Shown here: positions 18,003 to 26,523 of the stretch, in pieces | How the letters are laid out: the number at the start of each line of letters is the position of its first letter | Numbering within the stretch: position 1 is the stretch's first letter | Program-made: the position numbers and the translations under genes | Notes under the pieces: generated by a model | Database searches by the model: none | Told to the model about the DNA's origin: nothing | What the model saw: only the letters and a program-made list of their open reading frames with translations | Source of the DNA: Gluconacetobacter johannae | Lineage (GTDB): Bacteria > Pseudomonadota > Alphaproteobacteria > Acetobacterales > Acetobacteraceae | Length of the DNA: 64,000 nt | Assembly: GCF_014174305.1 (NCBI RefSeq) | Contig: NZ_JABEQH010000006.1 | Location: 62,001-126,000, forward strand | Direction: 5' to 3'

Positions 18003-18583
18003 GCGATACCGCTGCCCCCCGCCCTGCTTCGACCACCCGCCGCCGGGTGCTGATGGCGGCCCCGCTGGTCGTCGCCGGCGCGGCGGGCGTGGGGTTCTGG
18101 CGCATGCTGTCGGGCATGACGCAGGGCTCGTTCGACCCGCATGACATCCATGTGCCGGTGCTCGATCGTCCGGTCCCCGACTTCGCCCTGCCGGACCAGG
18201 CGCCCGGCCAGGGGTTCGGCGCCGCCGACCTGCGCGCGCTGACCCGGCCGGTGCTGGTGAATTTCTTCGCATCGTGGTGTATCCCCTGCGTCGCCGAAAT
18301 GCCGGTGCTGAACGCGCTGAAGGACCGGCTGCCCATCTGGGGCATCGCCTACAAGGACAAGCCCGACAATGCGGCGGGCTTCGTCCGGCGCGCCGGCAAC
18401 CCCTATGCCCGCATCGCCGGCGACCTGCCCGGCCTGACCGCGATCGACTGGGGCGTGTCGGGCGTGCCGGAATCCTTCCTGATCGGGCCGGGAGGGGTCA
18501 TCCGCTGGCACACCGCCGCCCCCCTGGGCGAGGACACCATCCACGACACGCTGCTGCCCCTGGCCGCGAGCCTGACGCGATGA
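17999..18583 (+). CDS. ccmG: Periplasmic thiol-disulphide oxidoreductase CcmG/DsbE
   Basis: A 194-residue membrane-anchored thioredoxin-like protein that keeps apocytochrome CxxCH cysteines reduced for haem attachment. The active site WCIPC places the cysteines at residues 94 and 97, and the family's GVSGVPESFLIGPGG contains the cis-proline. The N-terminus has a triple arginine (TTRRRVLMAAP) before its hydrophobic anchor. Both ends overlap neighbours by ATGA, so it is translationally coupled to ccmF and ccmH. Confidence 0.96.
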   Translation: MSDTAAPRPASTTRRRVLMAAPLVVAGAAGVGFWRMLSGMTQGSFDPHDIHVPVLDRPVPDFALPDQAPGQGFGAADLRALTRPVLVNFFASWCIPCVAEMPVLNALKDRLPIWGIAYKDKPDNAAGFVRRAGNPYARIAGDLPGLTAIDWGVSGVPESFLIGPGGVIRWHTAAPLGEDTIHDTLLPLAASLTR

Positions 18584-19059
18584 CGCCCCGTACCGCGCGC
18601 GCCCGCACCCTGTTCGTCCTGACGCTGCTGGCCGGCCTGTCCCCGCTGGCGGCGGCGGCGGTGGACGATCCGTCGGAAATGCTGCCCGACCCCCGGCAGG
18701 AAGCCCGGGCCGAGGCCATCGGCGCGCAGTTGCGCTGCCTGGTCTGCCAGAACGAGTCGATCGAGGACAGCGGCGCCGACCTGGCCCGCGACCTGCGCCA
18801 CGTGGTGCGCGACCATGTGGCCAGGGGCGAGTCCGACCGGCAGATCATGGACTGGATGGTCGGGCGCTACGGCAATTTCATCCGGCTGCGTCCCCCGCTG
18901 ACGGCCGGCACGCTGCTGCTGTGGGTCATGCCGGTGCTGGCGCTGCTGGTGGGTGCGGGGGCGGCCTTCCTGTCCTTCCGGCGTCCCCGCACCGCCACCC
19001 CGGCGCCCCTGACCGACGCCGAACGCGCGCGCCTGTCCGACCTGACCCGACCGCGCTGA
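18580..19059 (+). CDS. ccmH: Cytochrome c maturation protein CcmH (CycL)
   Basis: A 159-residue protein with a signal peptide, a short periplasmic domain and one C-terminal helix (about residues 108-130). The redox motif LRCLVCQNESIEDSGADLARDLR places cysteines at 53 and 56. It binds and reduces apocytochrome c. The protein is the short CcmH form; the TPR half found in Escherichia coli CcmH is encoded separately by the next gene. Confidence 0.95.
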   Translation: MTPRTARARTLFVLTLLAGLSPLAAAAVDDPSEMLPDPRQEARAEAIGAQLRCLVCQNESIEDSGADLARDLRHVVRDHVARGESDRQIMDWMVGRYGNFIRLRPPLTAGTLLLWVMPVLALLVGAGAAFLSFRRPRTATPAPLTDAERARLSDLTRPR

Positions 19060-19111
19060 GCATCCGTTTGACAACGCGCGCGCGGGCCATCGAACTGATT
19101 CTGGGACCGAG

Positions 19112-19831
19112 ATGATCTGGATTGGCTTCTTCCTGCTGAGTACGCTTGCGCTGCTGCCCGCCATCGCCGTCTTCCGGCGCACGGCCCGCCTGCGCGACGA
19201 GCGCGAGACCGCGCTCGTCCTGCACCGCGCACGGCTGGCGGAGCTGGACCGCGACATGCAGGATGGGCTGATCGCACCGACCGAGCACGCGGGTGCGGCC
19301 CTTGAAATCCAGCGCCGCCTGCTGGCCGTCGACGCGGCCGAGGCCCGCGGCGCCGGGCGGGGCATCCCCGGCCCGGTCGTGGCCGGGGCGCTGCTGCTGG
19401 TCCCGCTGTCGGCCCTGGGGCTGTATCTGGCCTGTGGCCATCCGTCGCTGCCGGCCCAGCCCCTGGCCCCCCGCCTGGCGGAAATCCGCAGGCAGGACCA
19501 CCGCAGCGACGAACTGCTGGCGCAACTGCGCGCCGGCCTGGCGCGCATGCCGGCCGACGACCCGAACCGGTACCGTGGCTACCTGCTGCTGGGCCAGGCC
19601 GAGGCCGCGCGCGCCCATTACGCCGACGCCGCCGCCGCATGGCGCCAGGCCATCGACATCCAGTTCGATCCCGAGGTCGCGGCCCGCACGGCCGAAGCCC
19701 AGACGCTGGCCGACGGCCGGGTCACCTCCGACACCGCGTCACTGTTCCGCCGCGCCCTGGACGCGGCGCCCGCCGACGCGCCGTGGCGCATGGCGGCCGA
19801 ACAGCGCATCGCCCAGTCCGAACATCAATAA
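19112..19831 (+). CDS. ccmI: Cytochrome c biogenesis protein CcmI (CycH)
   Basis: A 239-residue protein with two membrane helices (residues 1-20 and about 88-108) joined by a charged loop (ELDRDMQDGLI), then a periplasmic region with TPR-like repeats (GYLLLGQAEAARAHYADAAAAWRQAIDI). CcmI holds the C-terminus of apocytochrome c for the ligase. It is shorter than many CcmI proteins, with probably only two or three TPR units. It starts 52 bp after ccmH, the largest gap inside the operon. Confidence 0.85.
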   Translation: MIWIGFFLLSTLALLPAIAVFRRTARLRDERETALVLHRARLAELDRDMQDGLIAPTEHAGAALEIQRRLLAVDAAEARGAGRGIPGPVVAGALLLVPLSALGLYLACGHPSLPAQPLAPRLAEIRRQDHRSDELLAQLRAGLARMPADDPNRYRGYLLLGQAEAARAHYADAAAAWRQAIDIQFDPEVAARTAEAQTLADGRVTSDTASLFRRALDAAPADAPWRMAAEQRIAQSEHQ

Positions 19832-19853
19832 GTCCGAGTATCGTAGGCCGCCC

Positions 19854-20150
19854 ATGATGGAACCCATCCCCAGCAGCGTCGAACAATGCCCGTTCTGCCG
19901 GCAGACCCTTCGCCGCACGGCGGAAGTCTGTCCCGGATGCGGGGCGGAACGGCAGTATGGCCCCACGCGCCGGGAAAGCCTGACGACCACCGGCATCGGC
20001 CTGGTCGCCGGCCCGGCCGCGATCACCGTGGTCGGCGCCGGCCTGACCCTGGCCGTAGTGGCGGCGGCGATCGGCGCGCTGATGGGCTTCTTCGTCGCCC
20101 ATGCGCGCCATTCCCACGACCGGTGGATGCCGCCCCGCGCCCCACGCTGA
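19854..20150 (+). CDS. Small zinc-ribbon membrane protein
   Basis: Unrecognised 98-residue protein. Two CxxC pairs (CPFC near residue 12 and CPGC near 26) make an N-terminal zinc ribbon; residues about 45-80 form one or two hydrophobic helices (GIGLVAGPAAITVVGAGLTL and AIGALMGFFVAH); the tail is basic and His-rich. It starts 22 bp after ccmI on the same strand and may be the last gene of the ccm operon, although a role in cytochrome maturation is not established. Confidence 0.68.
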   Translation: MMEPIPSSVEQCPFCRQTLRRTAEVCPGCGAERQYGPTRRESLTTTGIGLVAGPAAITVVGAGLTLAVVAAAIGALMGFFVAHARHSHDRWMPPRAPR

Positions 20151-20154
20151 TCCC

Positions 20155-21165
20155 TTAGCCGCCCGTCCCGGCGCCCAGACACGCGGCGTAGAACGAGGTG
20201 ACGGCCGGCCCCTGCCGGTCCAGCCGGAACCGCGCCATGTCCCACCGGCACGGGCTCTGGCCGCGCAGGCGCGCCAGGCCCCGCGCCATCGCCGCCACAT
20301 CGTCCGGCGGCACCAGGTCGGGCGACTCCGCCCCCAGGATGTCCGGCACGCCACCCGCCGCCGTCGCCAGCACCGGCAGGCCGGCCTCCATCGCCTCCAG
20401 CAGCACAAGGCCGAACGGCTCGCGCCGCGACGGCAGGACGAACCCGTCCAGCAGGTGCAGGTCACCCTTCAGGTCGGGACGATATCCCGCGAAAATCACG
20501 CCGGGGCCGGCCAGCGCCTCCAGCCGCGCGCGCTCCGGCCCGTCGCCGAACAGCACCAGCCGCGTTCCCGGCAGCGCCGCCTGGGCGAAGGCGCGGATCA
20601 GCACGTCCAGGTTCTTCTCCGGCACCATGCGCGCGGCCGTGCCGAACACGAAATCCTGCGCGCCCAGCCCCAGCGCGGCGCGCAGCCGCGCCCGGTCAAC
20701 CCCCACGGCGCCGGGCAGCGTCCAGTTGCCGACCACCCCGACCTGCCCGGAAAAGACGGCCGGAATCTCCTCGCGCTGCCACTGCGCGATGCACAGCAAC
20801 CCGTCATGGCGGCCATAGGCCCGCGGAGAAAACCGGGTATGCAGCGTCGCGACCAGGGGCGCGCGCCCCCGCGCCAGCAGCCGCGCCCGCACACTGGCCC
20901 GCCCCAGATGCGTATGAACGATGTCCGGCCGAAACCGCCGCATCATCCCCGCCAGCGCCACGCCGTATCCCAGCGGCGACGCCCGCACCGTCATCACGGG
21001 CGGGCGCAGATGCGGCACGATGTCCCCGCCGGTGCGCCGATCGCGCGACCGCCCGGCGACCAGGACCGCCACCTCATGCTCTGTGGCCTGCCACGCGGCC
21101 AGTTCGGCGACATGCCGTTCGGTACCGGCGAATCCCTCCGTACAAATGCAATGCAGGATTCTCAA
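20155..21165 (-). CDS. Family 4-type glycosyltransferase
   Basis: A 336-residue GT-B fold glycosyltransferase. The N-terminal domain has EGFAGTERHVAEL (the glycine-rich acceptor loop); the C-terminal domain has FGTAARMVPEKNLDVLIRAFA and the nucleotide-sugar-binding E-x7-E in REPFGLVLLEAMEAG. Sugar donor and acceptor are unknown; no polysaccharide cluster surrounds it, so cell-envelope glycan work is only a guess. The likely start is a TTG at 21165 behind a purine-rich stretch, which is worth confirming. Confidence 0.87.
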   Translation of the reverse strand: MRILHCICTEGFAGTERHVAELAAWQATEHEVAVLVAGRSRDRRTGGDIVPHLRPPVMTVRASPLGYGVALAGMMRRFRPDIVHTHLGRASVRARLLARGRAPLVATLHTRFSPRAYGRHDGLLCIAQWQREEIPAVFSGQVGVVGNWTLPGAVGVDRARLRAALGLGAQDFVFGTAARMVPEKNLDVLIRAFAQAALPGTRLVLFGDGPERARLEALAGPGVIFAGYRPDLKGDLHLLDGFVLPSRREPFGLVLLEAMEAGLPVLATAAGGVPDILGAESPDLVPPDDVAAMARGLARLRGQSPCRWDMARFRLDRQGPAVTSFYAACLGAGTGG

Positions 21166-21256
21166 TTCCGGTCCGTCCTCTCCTCATGCCCGAGATCACA
21201 CTCCCGTTCTCCGGCGGCATCCGACCTTGCCTGACGGCGCCGCCCGGTCAACAGTG

Positions 21257-21433
21257 ATGCCCATGACCAGCACGGATACCTGCCCCGAGAAGCCGGCCGC
21301 CGAAGGCCCGGCCGAGACCACCGAAGCCCCACCGGCGACGACGCCCGAGGCCCCCGAATATGGCGGACCGAAGGAAGATCGGCCCACGCGCTATGGCGAC
21401 TGGACCGTCAAGGGACGCTGCATCGATTTCTGA
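21257..21433 (+). CDS. Succinate dehydrogenase assembly factor 4 (DUF1674)
   Basis: A 58-residue protein whose last 20 residues match the DUF1674/SdhAF4 signature: GGPKEDRPTRYGDW followed by KGRCIDF at the very C-terminus. The N-terminal half is a disordered Pro/Glu/Ala linker. SdhAF4 binds flavinylated SdhA and promotes its assembly with SdhB. No sdh genes are in the window. It is divergent from the glycosyltransferase (91-bp gap). ATG at 21263 is an alternative start. Confidence 0.85.
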   Translation: MPMTSTDTCPEKPAAEGPAETTEAPPATTPEAPEYGGPKEDRPTRYGDWTVKGRCIDF

Positions 21434-21445
21434 CGGGCCACCACC

Positions 21446-21973
21446 CTACAGGCCGGTTTCGCCCTGCAGGCGGCCGAACCCCGCGCGGGCGGTCTGCCGG
21501 TGACCCGGCGGCCGCACCTCGCACGAGATCAGATAGATCCCGGCGACGAAGATGATATTGGCCAGGGAATTGAACCACAGCGCGATCTCGAAATGCGGCG
21601 GGGCGGTGGCGCCCTGGTACAGCGCATAGAACGCGAACGGGATCGAAAGCGGCCGCATGCCCGACAGCATGACGCGCAGCGGATTGAGATGCCCCGGCCG
21701 GACCATCGGCCGCACCCGGTTGATGCCGGTATAGAACGCCAGCCCCAGGCACCAGACCAGCACGTTGAACATGGCGTCGCTGAGGGACATGTGGCCGATC
21801 ACGATCATCGCCCCGATCGACGCCGCCGACAGCATGATCGCCCCGAACTGGAAGCTCATGCCCAGCGCCAACGCCGGCAACCGTTCCGGCAGGCGGTCGG
21901 CGAAGGGTTGAAAGACTCGGTCCAGCAGCCAGGCATCGAACCGGTTGACGCGATCACCAAATGACATGGACAT
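21446..21973 (-). CDS. Hypothetical four-helix membrane protein
   Basis: Unrecognised 175-residue integral membrane protein. About four hydrophobic segments are visible: residues 35-60, 65-85, 108-122 and 132-150. The loop between helices 2 and 3 is basic (GINRVRPMVRPGHLNPLRVM), which predicts its cytoplasmic side. The N-terminal 30 residues are amphipathic and charged. There is no strong ribosome binding site, and the ATG two codons downstream is an alternative. It is convergent with the SdhAF4 gene. Confidence 0.65.
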   Translation of the reverse strand: MSMSFGDRVNRFDAWLLDRVFQPFADRLPERLPALALGMSFQFGAIMLSAASIGAMIVIGHMSLSDAMFNVLVWCLGLAFYTGINRVRPMVRPGHLNPLRVMLSGMRPLSIPFAFYALYQGATAPPHFEIALWFNSLANIIFVAGIYLISCEVRPPGHRQTARAGFGRLQGETGL

Positions 21974-22034
21974 CTTGTATCAAGCCCGTCCCGCGACCGC
22001 ACCCCTTTTCAAGGCGGAGCGACCCCGCAATGAG

Positions 22035-22271
22035 CTAGCCGGCGGCCGCGCCCTCCAGCGCCGCGCCCTCGCCCAGGCCCAGCGAGCCCGCCAGCCCGCC
22101 CTCACGGGCCTGAAGCGCGCGGCGCAACAGGCACAGCATGCCCGGCACACAGTTCCCGCACTGCGCCCGGCATCCTTTCGACGCGTAGATTTCCCGTGGG
22201 CGGGTGGCGCCGCCATCCACTGCCTTTTCCACATCCCGATCGGTCAGCAAGTTGCAAGAACAGACAAACAT
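22035..22271 (-). CDS. bfd: Bacterioferritin-associated ferredoxin-like [2Fe-2S] protein
   Basis: A 78-residue BFD-like protein. Four cysteines are arranged as C-x-C near the start (MFVCSCN) and C-x2-C later (GCRAQCGNCVPGM), the [2Fe-2S] pattern of bacterioferritin-associated ferredoxin. Bfd reduces ferric iron stored in bacterioferritin to release it. The ATG at 22271 gives the usual Bfd N-terminus and has GGGA upstream; an ATG four codons earlier is in frame. A candidate iron box lies about 50 bp upstream. No bacterioferritin gene is adjacent. Confidence 0.88.
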   Translation of the reverse strand: MFVCSCNLLTDRDVEKAVDGGATRPREIYASKGCRAQCGNCVPGMLCLLRRALQAREGGLAGSLGLGEGAALEGAAAG

Positions 22272-22319
22272 GACGCGTCCCATCTCCGTGCCCGTTCTTT
22301 GAAGCATAGTTGCTAACCG

Positions 22320-22338
22320 TTCGCAATCTCATTCTCAA
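22320..22338 (-). promoter_or_regulatory. Candidate Fur-type iron box upstream of bfd
   Basis: On the minus strand this 19-mer reads TTGAGAATGAGATTGCGAA. Its two halves, TTGAGAAT and (reverse-complemented) TTCGCAAT, agree at five of eight positions and resemble GAGAAT/GCAAT half-sites of iron-responsive Fur boxes. It sits about 49 bp before the bfd start, a sensible place for a repressor. This is pattern matching only. Confidence 0.35.
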
Positions 22339-22375
22339 CAACTCGGCATCGAATGCGACTGGACATCCAGCGGCG

Positions 22376-23545
22376 CTAGACGCCGTAGACGGCGTTCCGC
22401 ACGGCGTCGCAATAGGGGCCGGCCATCCCGGCCAGGGCGGTGTTGCTCATCATCACGATGGTCGTCCCCCGGGCGCGATCGACGATCCACTGATGGCCGT
22501 AGACCCCGCCCCAGGTGAATCCGCCCCGCGAAACCGGCGTCCGCACCCGCTCGGGGTCGTCCACCACCGCGGCGCCCAGGCCGAAGCGCATGCCCACGTT
22601 CATCGGCCCCATCGACACGTCGCCGATCGCATTGCGCCCGAAGGCGGCCGCGCTGTCCGGCGACAGGATCGGGCCGCCGCCCGTCCGCAGGGCTTCGAGG
22701 AAACGCAGGAATTCGCCGGCGGTGCCGACCAGGCCCGCCCCGCCCGAGGGGTAGGAGTCCCGGTCCAGCACCCGGTCGGGCGCGAACACGATTTCGCTGG
22801 TGCGGCCGTCGGACAGCAGGCGCGGCATGACGTAGCGTTCCCCCATGGCGATCGGGGCGGGACGCCCATCGGCATAGGCCCCGGTCAGCGCGCCCGGCCC
22901 GGAGACGGTGAAGCCGCTTTCGGTCCAGCCCAGCGGGTCGCCGATATACCGTCGCACCAGTTCCGACAGCGGCGCATCCCCCGCGCGTTCCAGCACGCCG
23001 CCCATGACGTCCAGCCCCAGGGAATATTGCCACCCCTCCCCCGGCGCGAAGATCAGGGGCACCGACGCCAGGCGGGCCAGATTGTCGGCCAGCGTCATGC
23101 CCGGCTCGGCGATGCCGTCCGACACCCCGGCGCGGGCGTACGGATTGTCGTCGCGGGGAAAGGCAAAGCCATAGGACAGGCCCGCCATATGGGTCAGCAG
23201 ATGATGCAGCGTGATGACCGGCACGGCGCCATCCGCGGTGGCCGGCCGAAAATCGGGCAGGAAGCGCGTTACCGGGTCGCCCAGTTCCAGCCGCCCGCGT
23301 TCCGCCAGCGCCAGGGCCAGCGCCGTGACCACCGGCTTGGTCAACGAGGCCAGGCGCATCAGGGCGTCGGCGCGCATCGGGACATCGGCTTCGCGGTCCG
23401 CAAGGCCGGCGGCGCAGCGCACGACGACCGCGCCATCCACCGCCACCAGGACGACCGCCCCCACCAGCCGGCCCCGCGCCACCGCCCCCTGCACGACCTG
23501 TTCGACCCGTTCCGCCATTCCGTCGATCGGCATGGTCCCGGACAT
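22376..23545 (-). CDS. Class C beta-lactamase-like serine hydrolase
   Basis: A 389-residue member of the beta-lactamase/EstB (serine hydrolase) family. The catalytic S-x-x-K is SLTK at residues 67-70 within LMRLASLTKPVVTAL. HHLLTHMAGLSYGF follows, and YSLGLDVMG supplies the Tyr of the YxN-like motif, although Asn is replaced. A C-terminal GGFTWGGVYGHQWIVD stands for the KTG-like strand. No signal peptide is present, so a cytoplasmic esterase is likelier than an antibiotic-hydrolysing enzyme. GGGGGGAAGG precedes the ATG. Confidence 0.87.
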   Translation of the reverse strand: MSGTMPIDGMAERVEQVVQGAVARGRLVGAVVLVAVDGAVVVRCAAGLADREADVPMRADALMRLASLTKPVVTALALALAERGRLELGDPVTRFLPDFRPATADGAVPVITLHHLLTHMAGLSYGFAFPRDDNPYARAGVSDGIAEPGMTLADNLARLASVPLIFAPGEGWQYSLGLDVMGGVLERAGDAPLSELVRRYIGDPLGWTESGFTVSGPGALTGAYADGRPAPIAMGERYVMPRLLSDGRTSEIVFAPDRVLDRDSYPSGGAGLVGTAGEFLRFLEALRTGGGPILSPDSAAAFGRNAIGDVSMGPMNVGMRFGLGAAVVDDPERVRTPVSRGGFTWGGVYGHQWIVDRARGTTIVMMSNTALAGMAGPYCDAVRNAVYGV

Positions 23546-23692
23546 CGCCTTCCCCCCTTATTGCTGTTCGGAAGCAGTCAACCGCCATCGCCCGCCATGA
23601 ACAAGAGGACATGTTTCCCCGGCCGGTGCGCGGTTTCCAGGATGCCCGGCCTTCTCTAGGCTATGGCGGTCATCAGGAGTTCCCACGCGATC

Positions 23693-26401
23693 ATGACCGC
23701 CCGCCTGACCACCACCGCCCTCAGCCTCTCCCTCGCCCTGCTGGCCATGGCACCCGCCCGGGCGGACACGATGCCGCACCTCGATACCGCCCCGCCGGCG
23801 GCCCGGCCGGCCGCGCACGCGGACGCCCCGGTGCGCGCGACCCTGTCCAACGGGCTGCGCGTGGTGGTGGTGCGCGACCGGCTGGCCCCCGTGGTCACGA
23901 CCGAGATCAACTACCTGGTCGGCTCCAGCGCGGCCCCGAAAGGCTTCCCCGGCACCGCCCACGCGCTGGAACACATGATGTTCCGGGGCAGCAGGGGGCT
24001 GGACAAGGACCAGCTGGCGGCCATCGGCGCGCGGCTGGGCGGCAGCTACAACGCCGACACGACCGAGAACGTCACCCAGTATTTCTACACCGCGCCCGCC
24101 GACGACCTGGGCGTGATCCTGCACGTCGAAGCGCTGCGGATGCAGGGGCTGACCCTGGATGCGGCCGATTGGGACAAGGAACGCGGCGCGATCGAGCAGG
24201 AGGTCTCGCGCGACCTGTCCAGCCCCAGCTACCAGTACCTGTCGCGCCTGCAATCCATCCTGTTCGCCGGCACGCCGTACGAGCAGGACGCGCTGGGCAC
24301 CCGCCCCTCCTTCGAGAAGACGGACGCCGCCCTGCTGCGCGGCTTCTATGAAAAATGGTACGCGCCGAACAACGCCATCCTCATCATCGCCGGCGACATC
24401 GACCCCGACCGCGCCATCGACCAGGTCCGCGCCGCCTTCGGCGAGATCCCGCGCCGCGCGCTGCCTGAACGGACGCCGGTCCGGCCCGGTCCGGTGACGG
24501 CGCAGACGCTGCATTTCCCCACCGACTATCCGGTCGGGCTGATGACCGTCGCATGGCGCATGCCCGGCCTGACATCGCGCGACTACGCGGCCGCCCAGAT
24601 CCTGTCCGACGTGCTGTCCAGCCAGCGCGGGGCGTTGTACGACCTGGTGCCGGCGGGCAAGGCGCTGTTCGCGGGCTTAGAATTCGCCCCCAAGGCTGAT
24701 GCCGGAATCGGCATCGCCATCGCCGCCTTCCCCAAGGAGCAGGACCCCGCCCCGCTGCTGCACGAGGTCAACGCCATCCTGGCCACCATCCGCGACAAGG
24801 GCGTGCCGGCCGACCTGGTCGAGGCCGCGCGGCGCAAGGAACTGGCGCAGCTCAGCTTTTCCGCCAACAGCATCAGCGGACTGGCCGAAAACTGGTCGCA
24901 GGCCCTGGCCGTCATGGGGCTGAATTCGCCCGACGACCTGGCCGCCACGCTGAATGCGGTGACGCCGGCCGACGTCAACCGCCTGGCCCGCCAGATCCTG
25001 GATCCCGCCCAGGCGGTCACCGCGCTGCTGACGCCCGAGGACTCGGGCAAGCCGGTGACGGGCAAGGGCTTCGGCGGATCGGAATCCTTCGCCACCCCCC
25101 CCGACCATCCGGTCCCCCTGCCCGACTGGGCGCACGCGGCGCTGGCCAGCCTGTCCCTGCCGCCGGCCGCGACCCCGCCCTCGGTCTTCACCTATCCCAA
25201 CGGGCTGCGCCTGATCGTGCAGCCCGCCCATGTCGGCCACACCGTGAATGTCTACGGCATGGTGCGGCAGAACGCCGACATGCAGGAACCCGCCGGCCAG
25301 GAAGCCATTGCCGCGATCACCGAGGACCTGTTCACCTACGGCACCCGCACCCTGGACCGCCTGGCGTTCCAGAAGGCGCTGGACGACATCGCCGCCACCG
25401 AAAGCGCCGGTCCCGGCTTCGGCCTGGCCGTGCTGACCCCGGATTTCGAGCGCGGCATGCAGCTTCTGGCGGATAACGAACTGCACCCCGCCTTCCCCGA
25501 CCGCGCCTTCCAGGTCGTGCGTATGCAGACGGCCCAGGCACTGGCCGGCAGGCTGCGGACGCCGGATTACCTGTTCGGCCGGGCGGTCAAGGCCGCGGTG
25601 TCGCCACCGCACGACCCCAGCCTGCGCCAGCCCGACCCGCAGAAGATCATGCGCCTGACCCTGGCCGACGTGCGGGCGTTCTATGCGGCCGCCTACCGCC
25701 CCGACCTGACCACCATCGTGGTCGCGGGCGACATCACCCCCGAACGCGCGCAACAGGTGGTGGGCCGGGAGTTCGGCGCCTGGACGGCCGCCGGCGGCGC
25801 GACCCCGGCGGTCGACCTGCCGGCACGGCCCGACAGCCGCGCGTCGCACACGCAGGTGCCCGACCACACCAGCGTGCAGGACACCGCGATGCTGGCCGAA
25901 AGCCTGGGCCTGACGGCGGCGCACCCGGACCATTTCGCCCTGGCGGTGGGCAACGAGGTCCTGGGCGACGGCTTCTCGTCGCGCCTGTACCGGGACCTGC
26001 GGGTCAGGACCGGATATGTCTATTCCGTCAGCAGTCGTTTTTCATGGTCGCGGAACCGGGGCGGATACAGCATTTCGTTCGGCGCCGACCCCGACAAGGT
26101 CGGCAAGGCGCGTGACGCCGCCGTTCACGATGTCACGGCGATGCAGGACAGCCCGGTCTCGGACGACGAACTGACCCTGGCCAAGGCCTCGCTGCTGCGC
26201 GGCCTGCCCCTGCAGCGCGCCAGCCTGGATTCGATCGCCGCCGGGGACCTGCACCTGGTGGACCTGGGCCTGCCGCTGGATACGCCGGACCGGGCGGCGC
26301 GCGCCTATTACGGCATGACGGCGGCGGCGGTGCAGGCCGCCTTCCGCACATGGATCCGCCCCCATGACCTGGCGGAAATCGTCAAGGGGCCGGCGCGGTA
26401 A
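23693..26401 (+). CDS. Exported M16-family zinc metallopeptidase, two domains in one chain
   Basis: A 902-residue insulinase/PqqL-type peptidase with an N-terminal signal peptide ending in APARA (about residue 24). The first M16 domain has the inverted zinc motif HALEH at residues 90-94 and the downstream Glu in GAIEQEVSRD. The second domain keeps the fold but has no HxxEH (the region reads GQEAIAAITEDLFTYG), so it is expected to be structural. Likely a periplasmic peptide-degrading enzyme. ATG at 23693 is preferred because it starts the signal peptide; the frame opens at 23663. Confidence 0.9.
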   Translation: MTARLTTTALSLSLALLAMAPARADTMPHLDTAPPAARPAAHADAPVRATLSNGLRVVVVRDRLAPVVTTEINYLVGSSAAPKGFPGTAHALEHMMFRGSRGLDKDQLAAIGARLGGSYNADTTENVTQYFYTAPADDLGVILHVEALRMQGLTLDAADWDKERGAIEQEVSRDLSSPSYQYLSRLQSILFAGTPYEQDALGTRPSFEKTDAALLRGFYEKWYAPNNAILIIAGDIDPDRAIDQVRAAFGEIPRRALPERTPVRPGPVTAQTLHFPTDYPVGLMTVAWRMPGLTSRDYAAAQILSDVLSSQRGALYDLVPAGKALFAGLEFAPKADAGIGIAIAAFPKEQDPAPLLHEVNAILATIRDKGVPADLVEAARRKELAQLSFSANSISGLAENWSQALAVMGLNSPDDLAATLNAVTPADVNRLARQILDPAQAVTALLTPEDSGKPVTGKGFGGSESFATPPDHPVPLPDWAHAALASLSLPPAATPPSVFTYPNGLRLIVQPAHVGHTVNVYGMVRQNADMQEPAGQEAIAAITEDLFTYGTRTLDRLAFQKALDDIAATESAGPGFGLAVLTPDFERGMQLLADNELHPAFPDRAFQVVRMQTAQALAGRLRTPDYLFGRAVKAAVSPPHDPSLRQPDPQKIMRLTLADVRAFYAAAYRPDLTTIVVAGDITPERAQQVVGREFGAWTAAGGATPAVDLPARPDSRASHTQVPDHTSVQDTAMLAESLGLTAAHPDHFALAVGNEVLGDGFSSRLYRDLRVRTGYVYSVSSRFSWSRNRGGYSISFGADPDKVGKARDAAVHDVTAMQDSPVSDDELTLAKASLLRGLPLQRASLDSIAAGDLHLVDLGLPLDTPDRAARAYYGMTAAAVQAAFRTWIRPHDLAEIVKGPAR

Positions 26402-26523
26402 CAGGGCCGCCCGCCCCGCGCGGAACCCGCCGCCGCGCCCGGAGTTAGGTGTCGCGGACACGCGACGCGGCCGGGTCGCGGCCCGTACGCATGTCTCGAA
26501 CCCGACTTCGGAGAGGGAGAGCC

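Noticed and set aside
15363-18272. 969-codon open frame antisense to ccmEF
   Set aside because: Low-complexity Arg/Gly/Gln-rich translation typical of the antisense of high-GC genes; ccmD, ccmE, ccmF and ccmG are unmistakable on the other strand.
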